A DNA stretch of 64,000 bases from Haloarcula rara (GTDB taxonomy: Archaea; Halobacteriota; Halobacteria; Halobacteriales; Haloarculaceae): contig NZ_CP119785.1 of NCBI RefSeq assembly GCF_029338235.1, positions 1,674,001 to 1,738,000 of the forward strand. Direction: 5' to 3'. This document shows positions 8,321-16,121 of this stretch, one piece after another; the first letter of the stretch is position 1, and each line of letters opens with the position of its first letter. The position numbers and the translations under genes are program-made. The notes beneath the pieces are model-generated. The model did no database searches. It saw only the letters and a list, made by a program, of their open reading frames with translations, and was not told where the DNA came from.

Positions 8321-8695
8321 AGCCAGAAAGTCCAACCCGTAGCCGGTTGGCCAGCCGGCATGGGTGGAACTGAAAGGGGCGACGCGTTCGACGAAGGCCG
8401 ACAAAGCAAGCACCGCAGGCCGGAGGCCGAGGCGCGTGGTTCGAAAGGCGCCACGCGCCTTTCGTCATCACGAGAGAGTCGTCCGAAAATTGAAGATTTT
8501 CGGAAGTGAGCGAATCGGAGATTCGCGATCTGTGCAAGACCTTCGGTCTTGCAGCATCACGAGAGAGCTCCGCTCTCTCGGACGACTTCGCTCTCTCGAA
8601 CGACAGCGAGTCGACCGAGTCGAACGCGTCGGGGCTTTCTGGCTGTTGGCGGTGGTCCTGACTGCTGTTGCTAGCGGGGCGGTCTGGCTGTCCAC
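8321..8695. repeat. Large hairpin-repeat element, copy A
   Basis: The right-hand unit is complete. It has a conserved left end (TGGAACTGAAAGGGGC, to 8380), a 12-bp arm at 8381-8392, a variable interior with the conserved word GCAAGCACCGCAG, the perfectly complementary arm at 8619-8630, and the conserved right end GGGGCTTTCTGGCTGTT (8631-8647). A degraded outer half-copy is at 8667-8695. The left-hand unit has collapsed to CCAGAAAG joined to the central spacer. A cluster of three-base-loop hairpins has accumulated in the interior at 8482-8579. No protein-coding signal is visible in this 500-base gap. Confidence 0.6.
8482..8579. repeat. Cluster of three-base-loop hairpins
   Basis: Successive palindromes lie at 8484-8502, 8511-8525, 8534-8552 and 8561-8579, with loops GAA, GGA, TTC and TCC. 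Short linkers such as GAAGTGAGC and CATCAC join them. Related clusters lie at 32.9, 37.2 and 38.7 kb. Confidence 0.6.
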
Positions 8696-8805
8696 GTTCA
8701 CAGTCACTCTAACACCTACGACCCACCCTGGCCGAGGGATTTAGGGTCGTTCGGGCCCTACGTTTCGACTGGACACACCGAGAAAAACAGCCGTGTCCGC
8801 CCGCT

Positions 8806-9438
8806 ATGACACTGATTACGCCATCGGACGACACCGAGCCGACTGCACTGGCACCCGACCCCGAGCGGCTCGACGCCCGCTCGCGTCGCGCCTGGACCGA
8901 GCGGATGCTGGTCGACCGCCGCGAGGACGACAGCTACGCCGTCACCACCGAGAGCGGTCACACCTACCGCGTCGACCTGACCGAACACAGCTGTAGCTGT
9001 CCCGACCACCGGATACGCGGCGAGCAGTGCAAACACCTGCGGCGGGTCGCCATCGAGATAACCGCCCGCCGTGTCGCCCCGCCGGGCCGCGAGCGGGCGC
9101 GCTGTGACGTCTGTGGCAGCGTCACGTTCGTCCCACGGGACGCGGTCCCACCGCACCGCTGCCGGCGCTGTCGGCTCGTCCCCGGCGACGTCGTCGTCGA
9201 CCGAGAGACGGGCAAGCGCCTCGTCGTCGCACGCGTTCTCGACGAGCAGGCCGACGAGCACGTCGTCGAGGCCACCGGGGAGACCGTCGCCGAGTACGAG
9301 CGCAACGACGGCTACCCGCCCGAGGACCCCGTGGTCGAGGCGACGTATCTGACCGACACCCGCCGGCGGAGGAGGCCCCGTCGCTACGCCTTCCCGCGGT
9401 CGCGGCTGGACCGGACCGACGAGCGAATCGTCGAGTGA
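8806..9438 (+). CDS. SWIM zinc-finger protein
   Basis: The 210-residue protein carries a SWIM domain with the zinc ligands Cys63, Cys65, Cys75 and His77 (CSC, nine residues, CKH). SWIM domains bind DNA or proteins. A second zinc ribbon follows (Cys100 and Cys103 in CDVCG, then HRCRRC about 25 residues later). The C-terminal 70 residues form a beta-rich domain. Haloarchaea carry many SWIM proteins, some beside transposase or toxin genes, but there is no such neighbour here. The start at 8806 follows a G+C-rich leader and gives the natural N-terminus. Function is likely nucleic-acid binding; no specific role is evident. Confidence 0.75.
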   Translation: MTLITPSDDTEPTALAPDPERLDARSRRAWTERMLVDRREDDSYAVTTESGHTYRVDLTEHSCSCPDHRIRGEQCKHLRRVAIEITARRVAPPGRERARCDVCGSVTFVPRDAVPPHRCRRCRLVPGDVVVDRETGKRLVVARVLDEQADEHVVEATGETVAEYERNDGYPPEDPVVEATYLTDTRRRRRPRRYAFPRSRLDRTDERIVE

Positions 9439-9488
9439 GGGGGCAGACAGCGCCCCCGTAAAAAAGGTGAGTGGAGCGAACCGTGACA

Positions 9489-9566
9489 GCCGCCGTCGGT
9501 GCGTCGAAGCCCCCAGGACGGCTTCGACACACGTGTGTCGGTGTGACCCACCCCTGCGACGGCGGC
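9489..9566. ncRNA. Candidate structured RNA with a three-helix junction
   Basis: A closing helix (9489-9498 with 9557-9566, ten perfect pairs) encloses a nine-pair hairpin (9503-9511 with 9520-9528, loop of eight) and a weaker third hairpin using CACAC and GTGTG (9528-9532 with 9541-9545, sharing base 9528 with the second helix). It lies in the 175-base gap between two convergent genes, so it could be an independent RNA or a shared terminator. No known RNA family is recognised. Confidence 0.3.
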
Positions 9567-9613
9567 ACGCTATCTGCTGGCGGTATCGTTGATAAAGTCC
9601 CGCACTGCAGGGC

Positions 9614-10135
9614 TCACTCAAGCATCGCTGCGGCCTCGTCTTTCGAGAGGTCGCCCCGCTCGAACGCCGCGAGGATATCGAGTATCGCCTGGTCCGGCCC
9701 GCTATCGTCGGCGACCTCGTCGAGGGTCACCTTCCTCGTGTTGCCGACGAACTCGTCGAAGTCGGTGCCCTCGGCGATGGCAGTCTCCTTCTTGACGCGG
9801 TAGTTGCCGCCGTCGGTCGTGTAGAGGTCGCCCGGGTGGAAAAAGTACCAGTCCTCGCGGTCGAAGCGAGCGGCGACGCGGGGTCTGGCGCCGAAGTTCC
9901 GCGCGAAGAAGAGCAGGGCCTCTATCTCCGCGCCGTCCAGGTAGATGGGGTCGCCGGCGCTGGATTTCGCCTCGATAGCGTAGAAGGTCTCCCCGTCGCC
10001 GGTCAGTACGTCCGGGAGTTCGCGCTCGGTCGCGCTGCCGCTCGCGGGCGCGCGCATCACCGCGAAGCCGGCGTCGTCGAGTGCGTTGACCAGCTCCCGC
10101 TCGCGGCGGTCCCCCTTCGCGTTCGAGTTTGCCAT
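9614..10135 (-). CDS. hjc: Holliday junction resolvase Hjc
   Basis: Hjc cuts four-way DNA junctions during recombination. The 173-residue protein starts [20 protein letters not shown] and shows the archaeal resolvase active-site order: the basic start with Glu in RERELVN, Asp in the ERELPDVL segment near residue 41, and ExK in YAIEAKSS near 52-58. I chose ATG 10135; a longer frame would add residues without family character. The C-terminal extension (about residues 120-173, with repeated acidic helices) is typical of haloarchaeal Hjc. It is divergent from the lipoprotein gene downstream on the plus strand. Confidence 0.93.
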   Translation of the reverse strand: MANSNAKGDRRERELVNALDDAGFAVMRAPASGSATERELPDVLTGDGETFYAIEAKSSAGDPIYLDGAEIEALLFFARNFGARPRVAARFDREDWYFFHPGDLYTTDGGNYRVKKETAIAEGTDFDEFVGNTRKVTLDEVADDSGPDQAILDILAAFERGDLSKDEAAAMLE

Positions 10136-10223
10136 TATCAGACGGTGGTTCCACACCGGTAAAACGTTCATGTATAGCGTTTATTCGGTTCATCCGGCCA
10201 GCGAACGCTGAACAGTCGACGCC

Positions 10224-10231
10224 GTATATAT
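10224..10231 (+). promoter_or_regulatory. TATA box of the DUF4382 lipoprotein gene
   Basis: GTATATAT lies 24-31 bases before the ATG at 10255, in the 119-base divergent gap shared with hjc. Confidence 0.5.
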
Positions 10232-10254
10232 GGGTGCAGTCGCACGGAGCGGGT

Positions 10255-11145
10255 ATGGACCGACGACAATTCCTCACTGCGACGACAGTGACCGGGACGA
10301 CACTGCTTGCCGGCTGTGGCGGCTCGACAGACAGTAGCGGTACCGCGGCCGACGACGGGACCCCCGGAGATAGCACCGAAACGGCCATCGACGGAGAGAA
10401 CAGCGCCACCACCGGCAGTTTCCGACTGCTCATCAGCGACCGACCGGCCGACATCGGCGACTTCGACTCGCTGGACGTGACCTTCGAGAAGGCCCGCGTC
10501 CACCGCCAAAATTCGGGAGACGACACCGACGAAACGGAGACGGCCACGGAGACCCAGACAGCGACCGAAACGGCCGAAGCGACGGAGACGGCCACGGAGA
10601 CCGAAACGGCCGAGGAAACGGAGACGGCCACGGAGACCGAAACGGCCGAGGAAACGGAGACGGACGCCGAGGAGGACGACTCGGACGACGCGGACGTCTC
10701 CGAGCGGGGATTCACCGTCTTCGGCCTGGAGTCGCCGACTGTCGACCTGACACAGGTCGTCGGCGAGAAGGCCATCGGCGTCCTCGACGGCAAACTGGAG
10801 ACCGGCACGTACAGCAAGATAGAGCTGTACGTGAGCGACATCGAGGGCGTCGTCGACGGCGAGACGGTGCCGGTGAAGCTCCCGAGCGACAAGCTCCAGA
10901 TTCAGAAATCCTTCGAGGTGACGGCCGACGAGCCCGTCGAGTTCGTCTTCGACATCAACGTCGTCAAGAAGGGCAACGGCGGCTACAACCTCAAGCCAGT
11001 CATCAGCGAGAGCGGTGTCGCCGGGAAGGACGTCGAGGTCGAGGAGGTCGACGCCGACGAGGGCTCGACCGAGTCGTCGACGGAGAGCGGTACTGAAACG
11101 GAACGTGGAACGGAAACAGAGCGCGACACTGCGACCGAGGCCTAA
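10255..11145 (+). CDS. Tat-exported lipoprotein with DUF4382 domain
   Basis: The product is 296 residues. The start MDRRQFLTATTVTGTTLLAGCGG combines a twin-arginine motif with a lipobox, so it is predicted to be exported folded by Tat and anchored by a lipid on the cysteine at about residue 21. The DUF4382-like beta-domain begins SFRLLISDRPADIGDFDSLD. It is interrupted by a Thr/Glu low-complexity insert of about 45 residues and resumes with VFGLESPTVDLTQVVG to NLKPVIS. The insert DNA contains two exact 36-bp units (10585-10620 and 10621-10656). The ATG at 10255 fits both the signal and the TATA box. The C-terminus is again rich in Ser, Thr and Glu. Its role is unknown. Confidence 0.8.
   Translation: MDRRQFLTATTVTGTTLLAGCGGSTDSSGTAADDGTPGDSTETAIDGENSATTGSFRLLISDRPADIGDFDSLDVTFEKARVHRQNSGDDTDETETATETQTATETAEATETATETETAEETETATETETAEETETDAEEDDSDDADVSERGFTVFGLESPTVDLTQVVGEKAIGVLDGKLETGTYSKIELYVSDIEGVVDGETVPVKLPSDKLQIQKSFEVTADEPVEFVFDINVVKKGNGGYNLKPVISESGVAGKDVEVEEVDADEGSTESSTESGTETERGTETERDTATEA
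10585..10656 (+). repeat. 36-bp tandem repeat inside the lipoprotein gene
   Basis: Two exact adjacent 36-bp copies encode the same 12-residue Thr/Glu-rich unit. Flanking diverged copies show that the stretch grows and shrinks by slippage. Confidence 0.8.
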
Positions 11146-11175
11146 CAACGTCCCCGGTCGGCCGTTCGCCGCCGG

Positions 11176-11787
11176 CTACTCTTCGGCCCGGGATTCGATT
11201 TCTCGGATAATCTGTTCGGTCTCGCCCCCGTCGCTGCGCACGGCGTTCGCGTAGCGCTGGTACTCTTCGCGGGTGACCGTCACCGTCTGTTTCTTGCCCT
11301 TGCGGGTCAGCTCCAGTCGGACCATCCCCTGCGGGTTGTTCCGGGTGCGGAAACTCGCCATCGCGGTGAAGACGAACCAGAACGCCAGGGCGGTGCCGAC
11401 GAAGTACGCCATCGCCGTCTCGAAGGCGAGCGTCTCCGCCCCGGTCGTCCATCGCTCGGGGTAGGCCACCTGGAAGATGGCGACACCGACCAGACAGAAC
11501 CCGGCGCCGACGAGGACGCCGACGTTCTCGCGCCGGGAGGATGGGAGGACGGCGACGACGCCCAGAAACATCGCCGGGATACCTAGCCCGCCCAGCGTCC
11601 CGGCCAGCTTCTCGGCGGCCCGGAGGTCGCTCGCGCCCAGCCACGCGCCGACGGGTGTCGTCACGACCAGTAGGCCCAGCACGACCGCCAGCGCGCCCAG
11701 CCCGCCGAGTGTGGCCCCGGCGTAGACGCGACGCGGGTCCCGCCCCTCCCACCGGCGGCCACCGTACGCGTCTCCGAGGTTTTCCAT
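11176..11787 (-). CDS. Haloarchaeal membrane protein, four helices with C-terminal soluble tail
   Basis: From ATG 11787 the protein has 203 residues. Hydrophobic helices lie at about residues 21-44, 63-85, 91-112 and 125-149. A cytoplasmic basic-then-acidic tail follows (RLELTRKGKKQTVTVTREEYQRYANAV...). This layout matches a family of uncharacterised haloarchaeal proteins (DUF7139-like, from memory). The gap to the neighbouring hydrolase is 36 bases on the same strand, so they may be co-transcribed. No catalytic motif is visible. Confidence 0.65.
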   Translation of the reverse strand: MENLGDAYGGRRWEGRDPRRVYAGATLGGLGALAVVLGLLVVTTPVGAWLGASDLRAAEKLAGTLGGLGIPAMFLGVVAVLPSSRRENVGVLVGAGFCLVGVAIFQVAYPERWTTGAETLAFETAMAYFVGTALAFWFVFTAMASFRTRNNPQGMVRLELTRKGKKQTVTVTREEYQRYANAVRSDGGETEQIIREIESRAEE

Positions 11788-11823
11788 GGGATGCCGTTGT
11801 ATCCCATCCCACAAAACGGTACG

Positions 11824-12704
11824 TCAGACGGGCGTCGGACCTCGTAACGCGGGGCCCGCCGCCACACAGAGCGTCCCCAGGTGGTCGCTGTCGACCCGTT
11901 CGAGCGTGGCCTCGGGGAGCCGGCGGGCCAGTGTCTCGCCGGTCTCGGGTGCGACGTTGGTGTCGCGCTGGCCCTGCAGGACGGTGACTGGAACCGACAC
12001 GTCCGCGAGGTCGAAGGGCCAGGGCCGGGCGAGCAGGCCCAGTTCCCGGACGACACCCGAGGGCCCGCCCGCGGTCGCCGCCAGCAGGTCGGCCTTGACG
12101 AGTCGGGCGATGTCGTCGGTCGCAAGCGTCTCGGTCTCGGGTGACTCCTGGGCCACGAGGTCAAGCGCCGCCTGCGGGTCCTGCCGGGCGAGCAGCCGCC
12201 GCTGGAGCCGGACGAGCGGCGAGCAGAGCCACGGAGCGTACGTGGCCAGTGCCCCCATCGCCCGCTGCGCTCGTCCCGTCTCGCCGACGCCGGGCGGTCC
12301 GGCCCCGCTGACCAGCGTCACCGACGCGACGGCCTCGATGGGATGACACGCCAGCGCGAACGGGGCGCCCCGGAGAATCCCACCACTCTGGCCTCGTCGG
12401 CGCCGATGTGGGAAAGCAGCGCGGCGGCGTCGTCGGGCCAGTCGTCGATACCGCGCTCGGCGGCCTCGGAGTCGCCGATACCTGGCCGGTCGGGGGCGAC
12501 GAGGCGGATGCCCCGCTCGGCCGCGGCGGCAGAAAGCAGGCGGCCGAGCAGCCGCGAGCCGGGCGTCCCGTGACAGAAGAGAACGGGGCGTCCCGTCGGG
12601 TCGCCGTAGGTCGCGTAGGCGAGCGCTCGGCCGTCGCGGTCGAGATACTTCGGGGCAGCGTCCTCCGGTCGCCAGTCGGCGTCGGGAGCTGTCGCGGCGC
12701 CCAT
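11824..12704 (-). pseudogene. Alpha/beta hydrolase, frameshifted at the nucleophile elbow
   Basis: The N-terminal 110 residues (from ATG 12704) read as an alpha/beta hydrolase: VLFCHGTPGSRLLG is the oxyanion-hole strand and APDRPGIGDS the next loop. The frame breaks inside VVGFSG, the nucleophile-serine motif, and continues one frame over as GAPFALACHPIEAVASVTLVSG and on to a C-terminal region with the acid (LQGQRDTNVAPETGE) and histidine (VDSDHLGTL). One extra G in the G-run at about 12364-12374 would restore the gene. Either the strain has lost the enzyme or the assembly dropped a base. The rest of the gene is well preserved, which favours a recent event or an error. Confidence 0.75.
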
Positions 12705-12748
12705 ACGCCATCGTTCCGGATAGCTTCAGAAAAGTCTGGCCCCGTCGT

Positions 12749-13492
12749 CTAGTCGCTCTGGATGCGCGGCGCGAGCATGTAGGTGACCCGGCCCTGGCCC
12801 TCGGCGAAGTCGAAGTGCATCTTGACGGGGAACTCCTCGCCCAGCTCCATCTCGACTTCCGCGTCTTTCGGGATGGCCTTGTTCATGTTCTTCAGGTAAT
12901 CAAGCGAGAACAGGGAGTGGGCGTCACCGGGCGTGAGGTCGATGAGATCCTCCTGTGTGAGTTCGAGGTGGACGTCGTCGGTGTCGCCCTCGGCGTCGAC
13001 GTAAAACAGCTCGTTGGTCGCGTTGACGCCAAGCGCGATGTGGTCGCTGACCATGTCCGCCGCGGTCACCGACCGGTTGATATCCTTCCCCTCGATGACG
13101 ATGTGCGAGGACAGATCCAGGTCGGGGAGGTCGGGCTCCTGGCGGATGGAGTCGGGGTCGATGAGCGCGAGCGTGTATTCGAGGCCGTCGATGGCGATGT
13201 GGAGCTTGCGCGTCTCCTCGTCGAGTTCCAGATGGACGAGCTGGCCCGAGTCGGCCATGCCGGCGATATCTTCCAGCCGGGAGAGGTTGACACCGATGAG
13301 GCCGCCGTCGGTCTCGTAGGACTCGAAGGCCGCCGCGTCGAGTCGCAGGTCGACCATACCGACGTTGGCCGGGTCGACCGCCCGAATCTCCAGCCCGTCG
13401 TCTTCGAGGTGGATCTTGCACTCGTCCACCAGCACGCTCACTGAGTCGAGAGCCGACTTGAGCGTGTCCGCACTCACGATGGCGTTGAACAT
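12749..13492 (-). CDS. pcn: Sliding clamp PCNA
   Basis: PCNA is the ring-shaped clamp that holds DNA polymerases, Fen1 and other repair factors on DNA. The 247-residue product starts [20 protein letters not shown] and contains [16 protein letters not shown] and the C-terminal [10 protein letters not shown] typical of the family. Length is normal. The start at 13492 is supported by an A/T-rich box 26-34 bases upstream. The protein is strongly acidic, as in other haloarchaeal clamps, which bind DNA through ordered cations. Confidence 0.96.
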   Translation of the reverse strand: MFNAIVSADTLKSALDSVSVLVDECKIHLEDDGLEIRAVDPANVGMVDLRLDAAAFESYETDGGLIGVNLSRLEDIAGMADSGQLVHLELDEETRKLHIAIDGLEYTLALIDPDSIRQEPDLPDLDLSSHIVIEGKDINRSVTAADMVSDHIALGVNATNELFYVDAEGDTDDVHLELTQEDLIDLTPGDAHSLFSLDYLKNMNKAIPKDAEVEMELGEEFPVKMHFDFAEGQGRVTYMLAPRIQSD

Positions 13493-13517
13493 CTTGAACC
13501 GGGCTACGCCCCCATGC

Positions 13518-13526
13518 ATTAAAAAG
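13518..13526 (-). promoter_or_regulatory. TATA-like box of pcn
   Basis: On the minus strand CTTTTTAAT lies 26-34 bases before the pcn ATG. Confidence 0.5.
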
Positions 13527-13670
13527 TCCCTCATTGAATCCGCGTGCGCGCGGGGGAATCGGCGCCGACGCCGACAGTGCGGGGACGAGTCGACCCCCGA
13601 ACAGACGGACCGGAGCGGTTGCAGACGCAGGCACTGGCGGTATCAGCCCGGCTCGACAAAGGATAGTGAG

Positions 13671-14291
13671 ATGAATCGCGCAGCCGACGGCGGGGAGCAC
13701 CGCTGGTGGAGCCGACGAGCGGTGTTGCGGTCGGTCGCCGCCGGCGTCGGTGCTGTCGGGACCGCCGGCGTCGCGGCGGGCCAGCAGGAGACCGACGGCA
13801 GTGGCGCCCAGGGCGGGCAGCGACACGCCGTCATCCCGGAACAGCAACAGTACGACCAGACGGTGACGGGATTTTTCGTCCACATCGGGCCGGGCGTCGA
13901 CCCGCTGGAGTCCAGTGTCGCCGACAACTGTGATTTCGTCGACTGGACAGACGACGAGACGCTGGCCTACGACGCCCGGCTCATCGACCGCAAGGCCGAC
14001 CCCGAGCAGACCCAGATAACGCTGTATCTCAACGACCGCGTCGACGTCGAGCCGGGGATGCTGTTTATCATCAACGACCGCGAGCAGTGCGAGAGTGGCT
14101 ATCTGGGCATCTATCTCGAACCGGTCGGCATCAACCTGGCACAGCTCCGGAGCCGGGATTACACGCCAAACGCCGAGAACCAGGACGGCGGCGGTGGCGG
14201 TATCGGTGCCGCCGGTCCCGGAATGGGTGTCGCGAGCGGGCTGGCGGGGCTACTAGGTGGTGGATGGTTCTATAGTCGGCGCGGAGACTGA
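13671..14291 (+). CDS. Tat-exported protein of unknown function
   Basis: The 206-residue protein starts at ATG 13671. It has a twin-arginine signal (SRRAVLRSVAAGVGAVGTAGVAAGQQ) with probable cleavage near residue 38. The mature part is about 130 residues with two cysteines (DNCDF and REQCESG) that could form a disulfide. A Gly-rich linker (GGGGGIGAAGPGMG) leads to a short C-terminal hydrophobic segment and a basic end (FYSRRGD), which may anchor it in the membrane. I know no family for the central domain. It sits 49 bases before rlmE on the same strand. Confidence 0.6.
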   Translation: MNRAADGGEHRWWSRRAVLRSVAAGVGAVGTAGVAAGQQETDGSGAQGGQRHAVIPEQQQYDQTVTGFFVHIGPGVDPLESSVADNCDFVDWTDDETLAYDARLIDRKADPEQTQITLYLNDRVDVEPGMLFIINDREQCESGYLGIYLEPVGINLAQLRSRDYTPNAENQDGGGGGIGAAGPGMGVASGLAGLLGGGWFYSRRGD

Positions 14292-14340
14292 TGACGGCAA
14301 AACAACACCCCTAACCCCATCGGTGGCGAATCACCGGCAA

Positions 14341-15134
14341 ATGAGCGGCAAAGACGAATACTACAACAAGGCCAAACAGCAGGGCTACCGCGCCCGGTCG
14401 GCCTACAAGCTCCAGCAGCTGGACGAGACGGCCGGCCTGCTCGGCGACGGACGCACCGTCGTCGACCTCGGGGCGCGCCGGGCGGCTGGCTGCAGGTCGC
14501 CGCCGAGCGCGTCGGCGAACGGGGGACCGTCGTCGGCGTCGACCGCCAGCGCATCGAGCACCTGGAGGACCCGGACCCGACCGTTGAGTACGTCCGCGGC
14601 GACATGACCGAGGAGTCGACGAAACAGAAGGTCCGCGACGCCGTCGGCGGTACCACCGACGCCCGCGGCGGCCCGGTCGATGTGGTGCTCTCGGACATGG
14701 CGCCGAACATGAGCGGCGACTACGACCTCGACCACGCCCGTTCAGTCCACCTGGTCCGGCAGGCCTTCGAGGTCGCGACCGACCTGCTCGACTCGGGCGG
14801 GGATTTCGCCGCGAAAGTGTTCGACGGCCAGGACCTGGCGGACCTCAAGGCCGACATCGAGCCGGAGTTCGAGTACGTCCGCGAGGTGCGCCCCGACGCC
14901 TCCCGTGACTCCTCCTCGGAACTGTACCTCGTCGCGAAACACCGCCTGACTGCGCCGGTCCGCGAGGGCGACGTGGTCGAGGTGACCATCGACGACATGG
15001 GCGAGGAGGGCGACGGCATCGCGAAGGTCGATGGCTTTACCGTCTTCGTCAGCGGCGTCGGGGAAGGCGAGACAGTCGAGGTGCGTATCGACGACGTGAA
15101 ACCGCGCTTTGCGTTCGGCCAGCCGGCCGAATAG
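14341..15134 (+). pseudogene. rlmE: 23S rRNA 2'-O-methyltransferase RlmE (FtsJ) with TRAM domain, frameshifted
   Basis: RlmE methylates a uridine of the 23S rRNA A-loop using SAM. The first part (from ATG 14341) reads GKDEYYNKAKQQGYRARSAYKL and VVDLG, the start of the SAM motif. The frame breaks near 14474; a missing base there would give the expected AAPGGW. It continues in another frame with VVLSDMAPNMSGDYDLDH (catalytic Asp region), GGDFAAKVFDGQD (catalytic Lys) and a C-terminal TRAM domain (about 60 residues, REGDVVEVTIDDMGEEGDGIAKV), as in haloarchaeal homologues. Everything but one base is intact, so a sequencing or assembly error is likely. Confidence 0.8.
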
Positions 15135-15155
15135 CGGTCGACCTCGCTCTGCTCC

Positions 15156-15214
15156 GCGGTTTCGTGCCGCTCACCGCTCCGCTTCGAGGGTCTGAGCGAC
15201 AGCGAAGACCCTCG
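15156..15214 (-). repeat. Stop-anchored two-hairpin 3' element (yhhQ)
   Basis: One base after the yhhQ stop lies a 9-bp stem (15185-15193 with 15206-15214, loop of twelve). A second hairpin is at 15156-15160 with 15173-15177. Layout and stem edge sequences match the elements after ahcY, thermosome and the Bat-like gene. It also lies 3' of rlmE, so it may serve both convergent genes. Confidence 0.55.
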
Positions 15215-15215
15215 C

Positions 15216-15911
15216 TCACCACGGCGACGGTCGGGCGGCCTGCTCCCGACCGCGGGCGAAGGCGACGACGGCGTAGACGAAGGGGGTGTCGACCAGCGCG
15301 ATGACGAGTTTCAGGAGGTACTGGCCGATGATAAGCGCCAGTGCGCCCGACAGCGAGACGTCCCCGAAGACGACGAAGGCGACGCCGATGAAGATAACCG
15401 TATCGAGCAGCTGGCTGGAGGCCGTCGAGCCGATGTTGCGCAGCCAGAGGTGGTCACCGTCAGTGAACTCGCCGATGGCGTGGAAGACGAACACGTCCCA
15501 GTTCTGGGAGACGACGTAGGCCGCGAGGCTGGCGGCGACGATGCCCGTACTCGCCGCGAGCACCTGCCGGAACGCCGCCGGCTCGATGGGCTGTGCGGCC
15601 GCGGGGAGGCCGGGCGCGTAGATGGTGCTCCAGACTAGTCCCAGCAGCACGAAGTTCATGGCGAAGCCGACGTTGACGACGATTGTCGCGGCCCGGCGGC
15701 CGTACAGCTCGGTGTAGCTATCGGAGGCGAAGAACGTCAGCGCGTAGGCCACCGCCGAGCCGGGCATCACCAGCTGGGCGCCGACGACGGGCAGCGAGAC
15801 GGGTAAGGAAAACGCCAGCAGCTTCGAGGCGGTTACCTGGGCGACCACCAGCGACGTGACAAAGAGGGCGACCAGGCCGATACGCAAGGGGTCCTCGCCG
15901 CTACTGCTCAT
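15216..15911 (-). CDS. yhhQ: YhhQ/VUT family transporter, likely for a 7-deazaguanine precursor
   Basis: The 231-residue protein has six or seven hydrophobic helices and the family signature regions TASKLLAF near residue 28, FFASDSYTELYGRRAA near 62, and RNIGSTASSQLLDTVIF near 162. YhhQ proteins take up queuosine precursors. In haloarchaea, where archaeosine is made from preQ0, preQ0 import is the expected role. The start codon overlaps the end of a ribbon-helix-helix regulator gene by 11 bases, so the two are translated from one mRNA. Confidence 0.85.
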   Translation of the reverse strand: MSSSGEDPLRIGLVALFVTSLVVAQVTASKLLAFSLPVSLPVVGAQLVMPGSAVAYALTFFASDSYTELYGRRAATIVVNVGFAMNFVLLGLVWSTIYAPGLPAAAQPIEPAAFRQVLAASTGIVAASLAAYVVSQNWDVFVFHAIGEFTDGDHLWLRNIGSTASSQLLDTVIFIGVAFVVFGDVSLSGALALIIGQYLLKLVIALVDTPFVYAVVAFARGREQAARPSPW

Positions 15912-16077
15912 CGTCCAGCCGTCCCTGTCGCTCGTCGATGTCGTCGAGCATATCGAGCGTCTTGCGGATGGAGGCCCGGATGGCCTCGCTGCGGTTGACG
16001 AACTTCCCGTCCTCCCCGACGTGGTCGTCGAGGTCCGCGAGGAGTTCGGCGGGCACTTCGACGCTTATCTTGGGCAT
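15901..16077 (-). CDS. Ribbon-helix-helix (CopG-like) transcription regulator
   Basis: A 58-codon gene starts with ATG 16077: PKISVEVPAELLADLDDHVG, then FVNRSEAIRASIRKTLDML. The first strand binds DNA as a dimer, and the SEAIR helix is the signature of this fold. It ends in an acidic tail and overlaps the yhhQ start by 11 bases. The simplest reading is a small repressor or activator co-expressed with the transporter, possibly sensing the precursor or controlling its own operon. A TATA-like box lies 22-31 bases upstream. Confidence 0.85.
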   Translation of the reverse strand: MPKISVEVPAELLADLDDHVGEDGKFVNRSEAIRASIRKTLDMLDDIDERQGRLDDEQ

Positions 16078-16098
16078 ACCCTGAGAATATTCTGTCTC

Positions 16099-16108
16099 GG
16101 CTTAAATC
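16099..16108 (-). promoter_or_regulatory. TATA-like box of the regulator-yhhQ operon
   Basis: On the minus strand GATTTAAGCC lies 22-31 bases before the regulator start codon. Confidence 0.4.
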
Positions 16109-16121
16109 GGTCGAATCGGCC

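Noticed and set aside
9528..9537. CACACGTGTG as an operator palindrome
   Set aside because: It lies inside the larger junction structure between two convergent genes, where no promoter is expected.
14257..14607. Programmed frameshift in rlmE
   Set aside because: There is no slippery heptamer or downstream stimulator, homologues are in one frame, and two other genes in the window have similar one-base losses in G/C runs.
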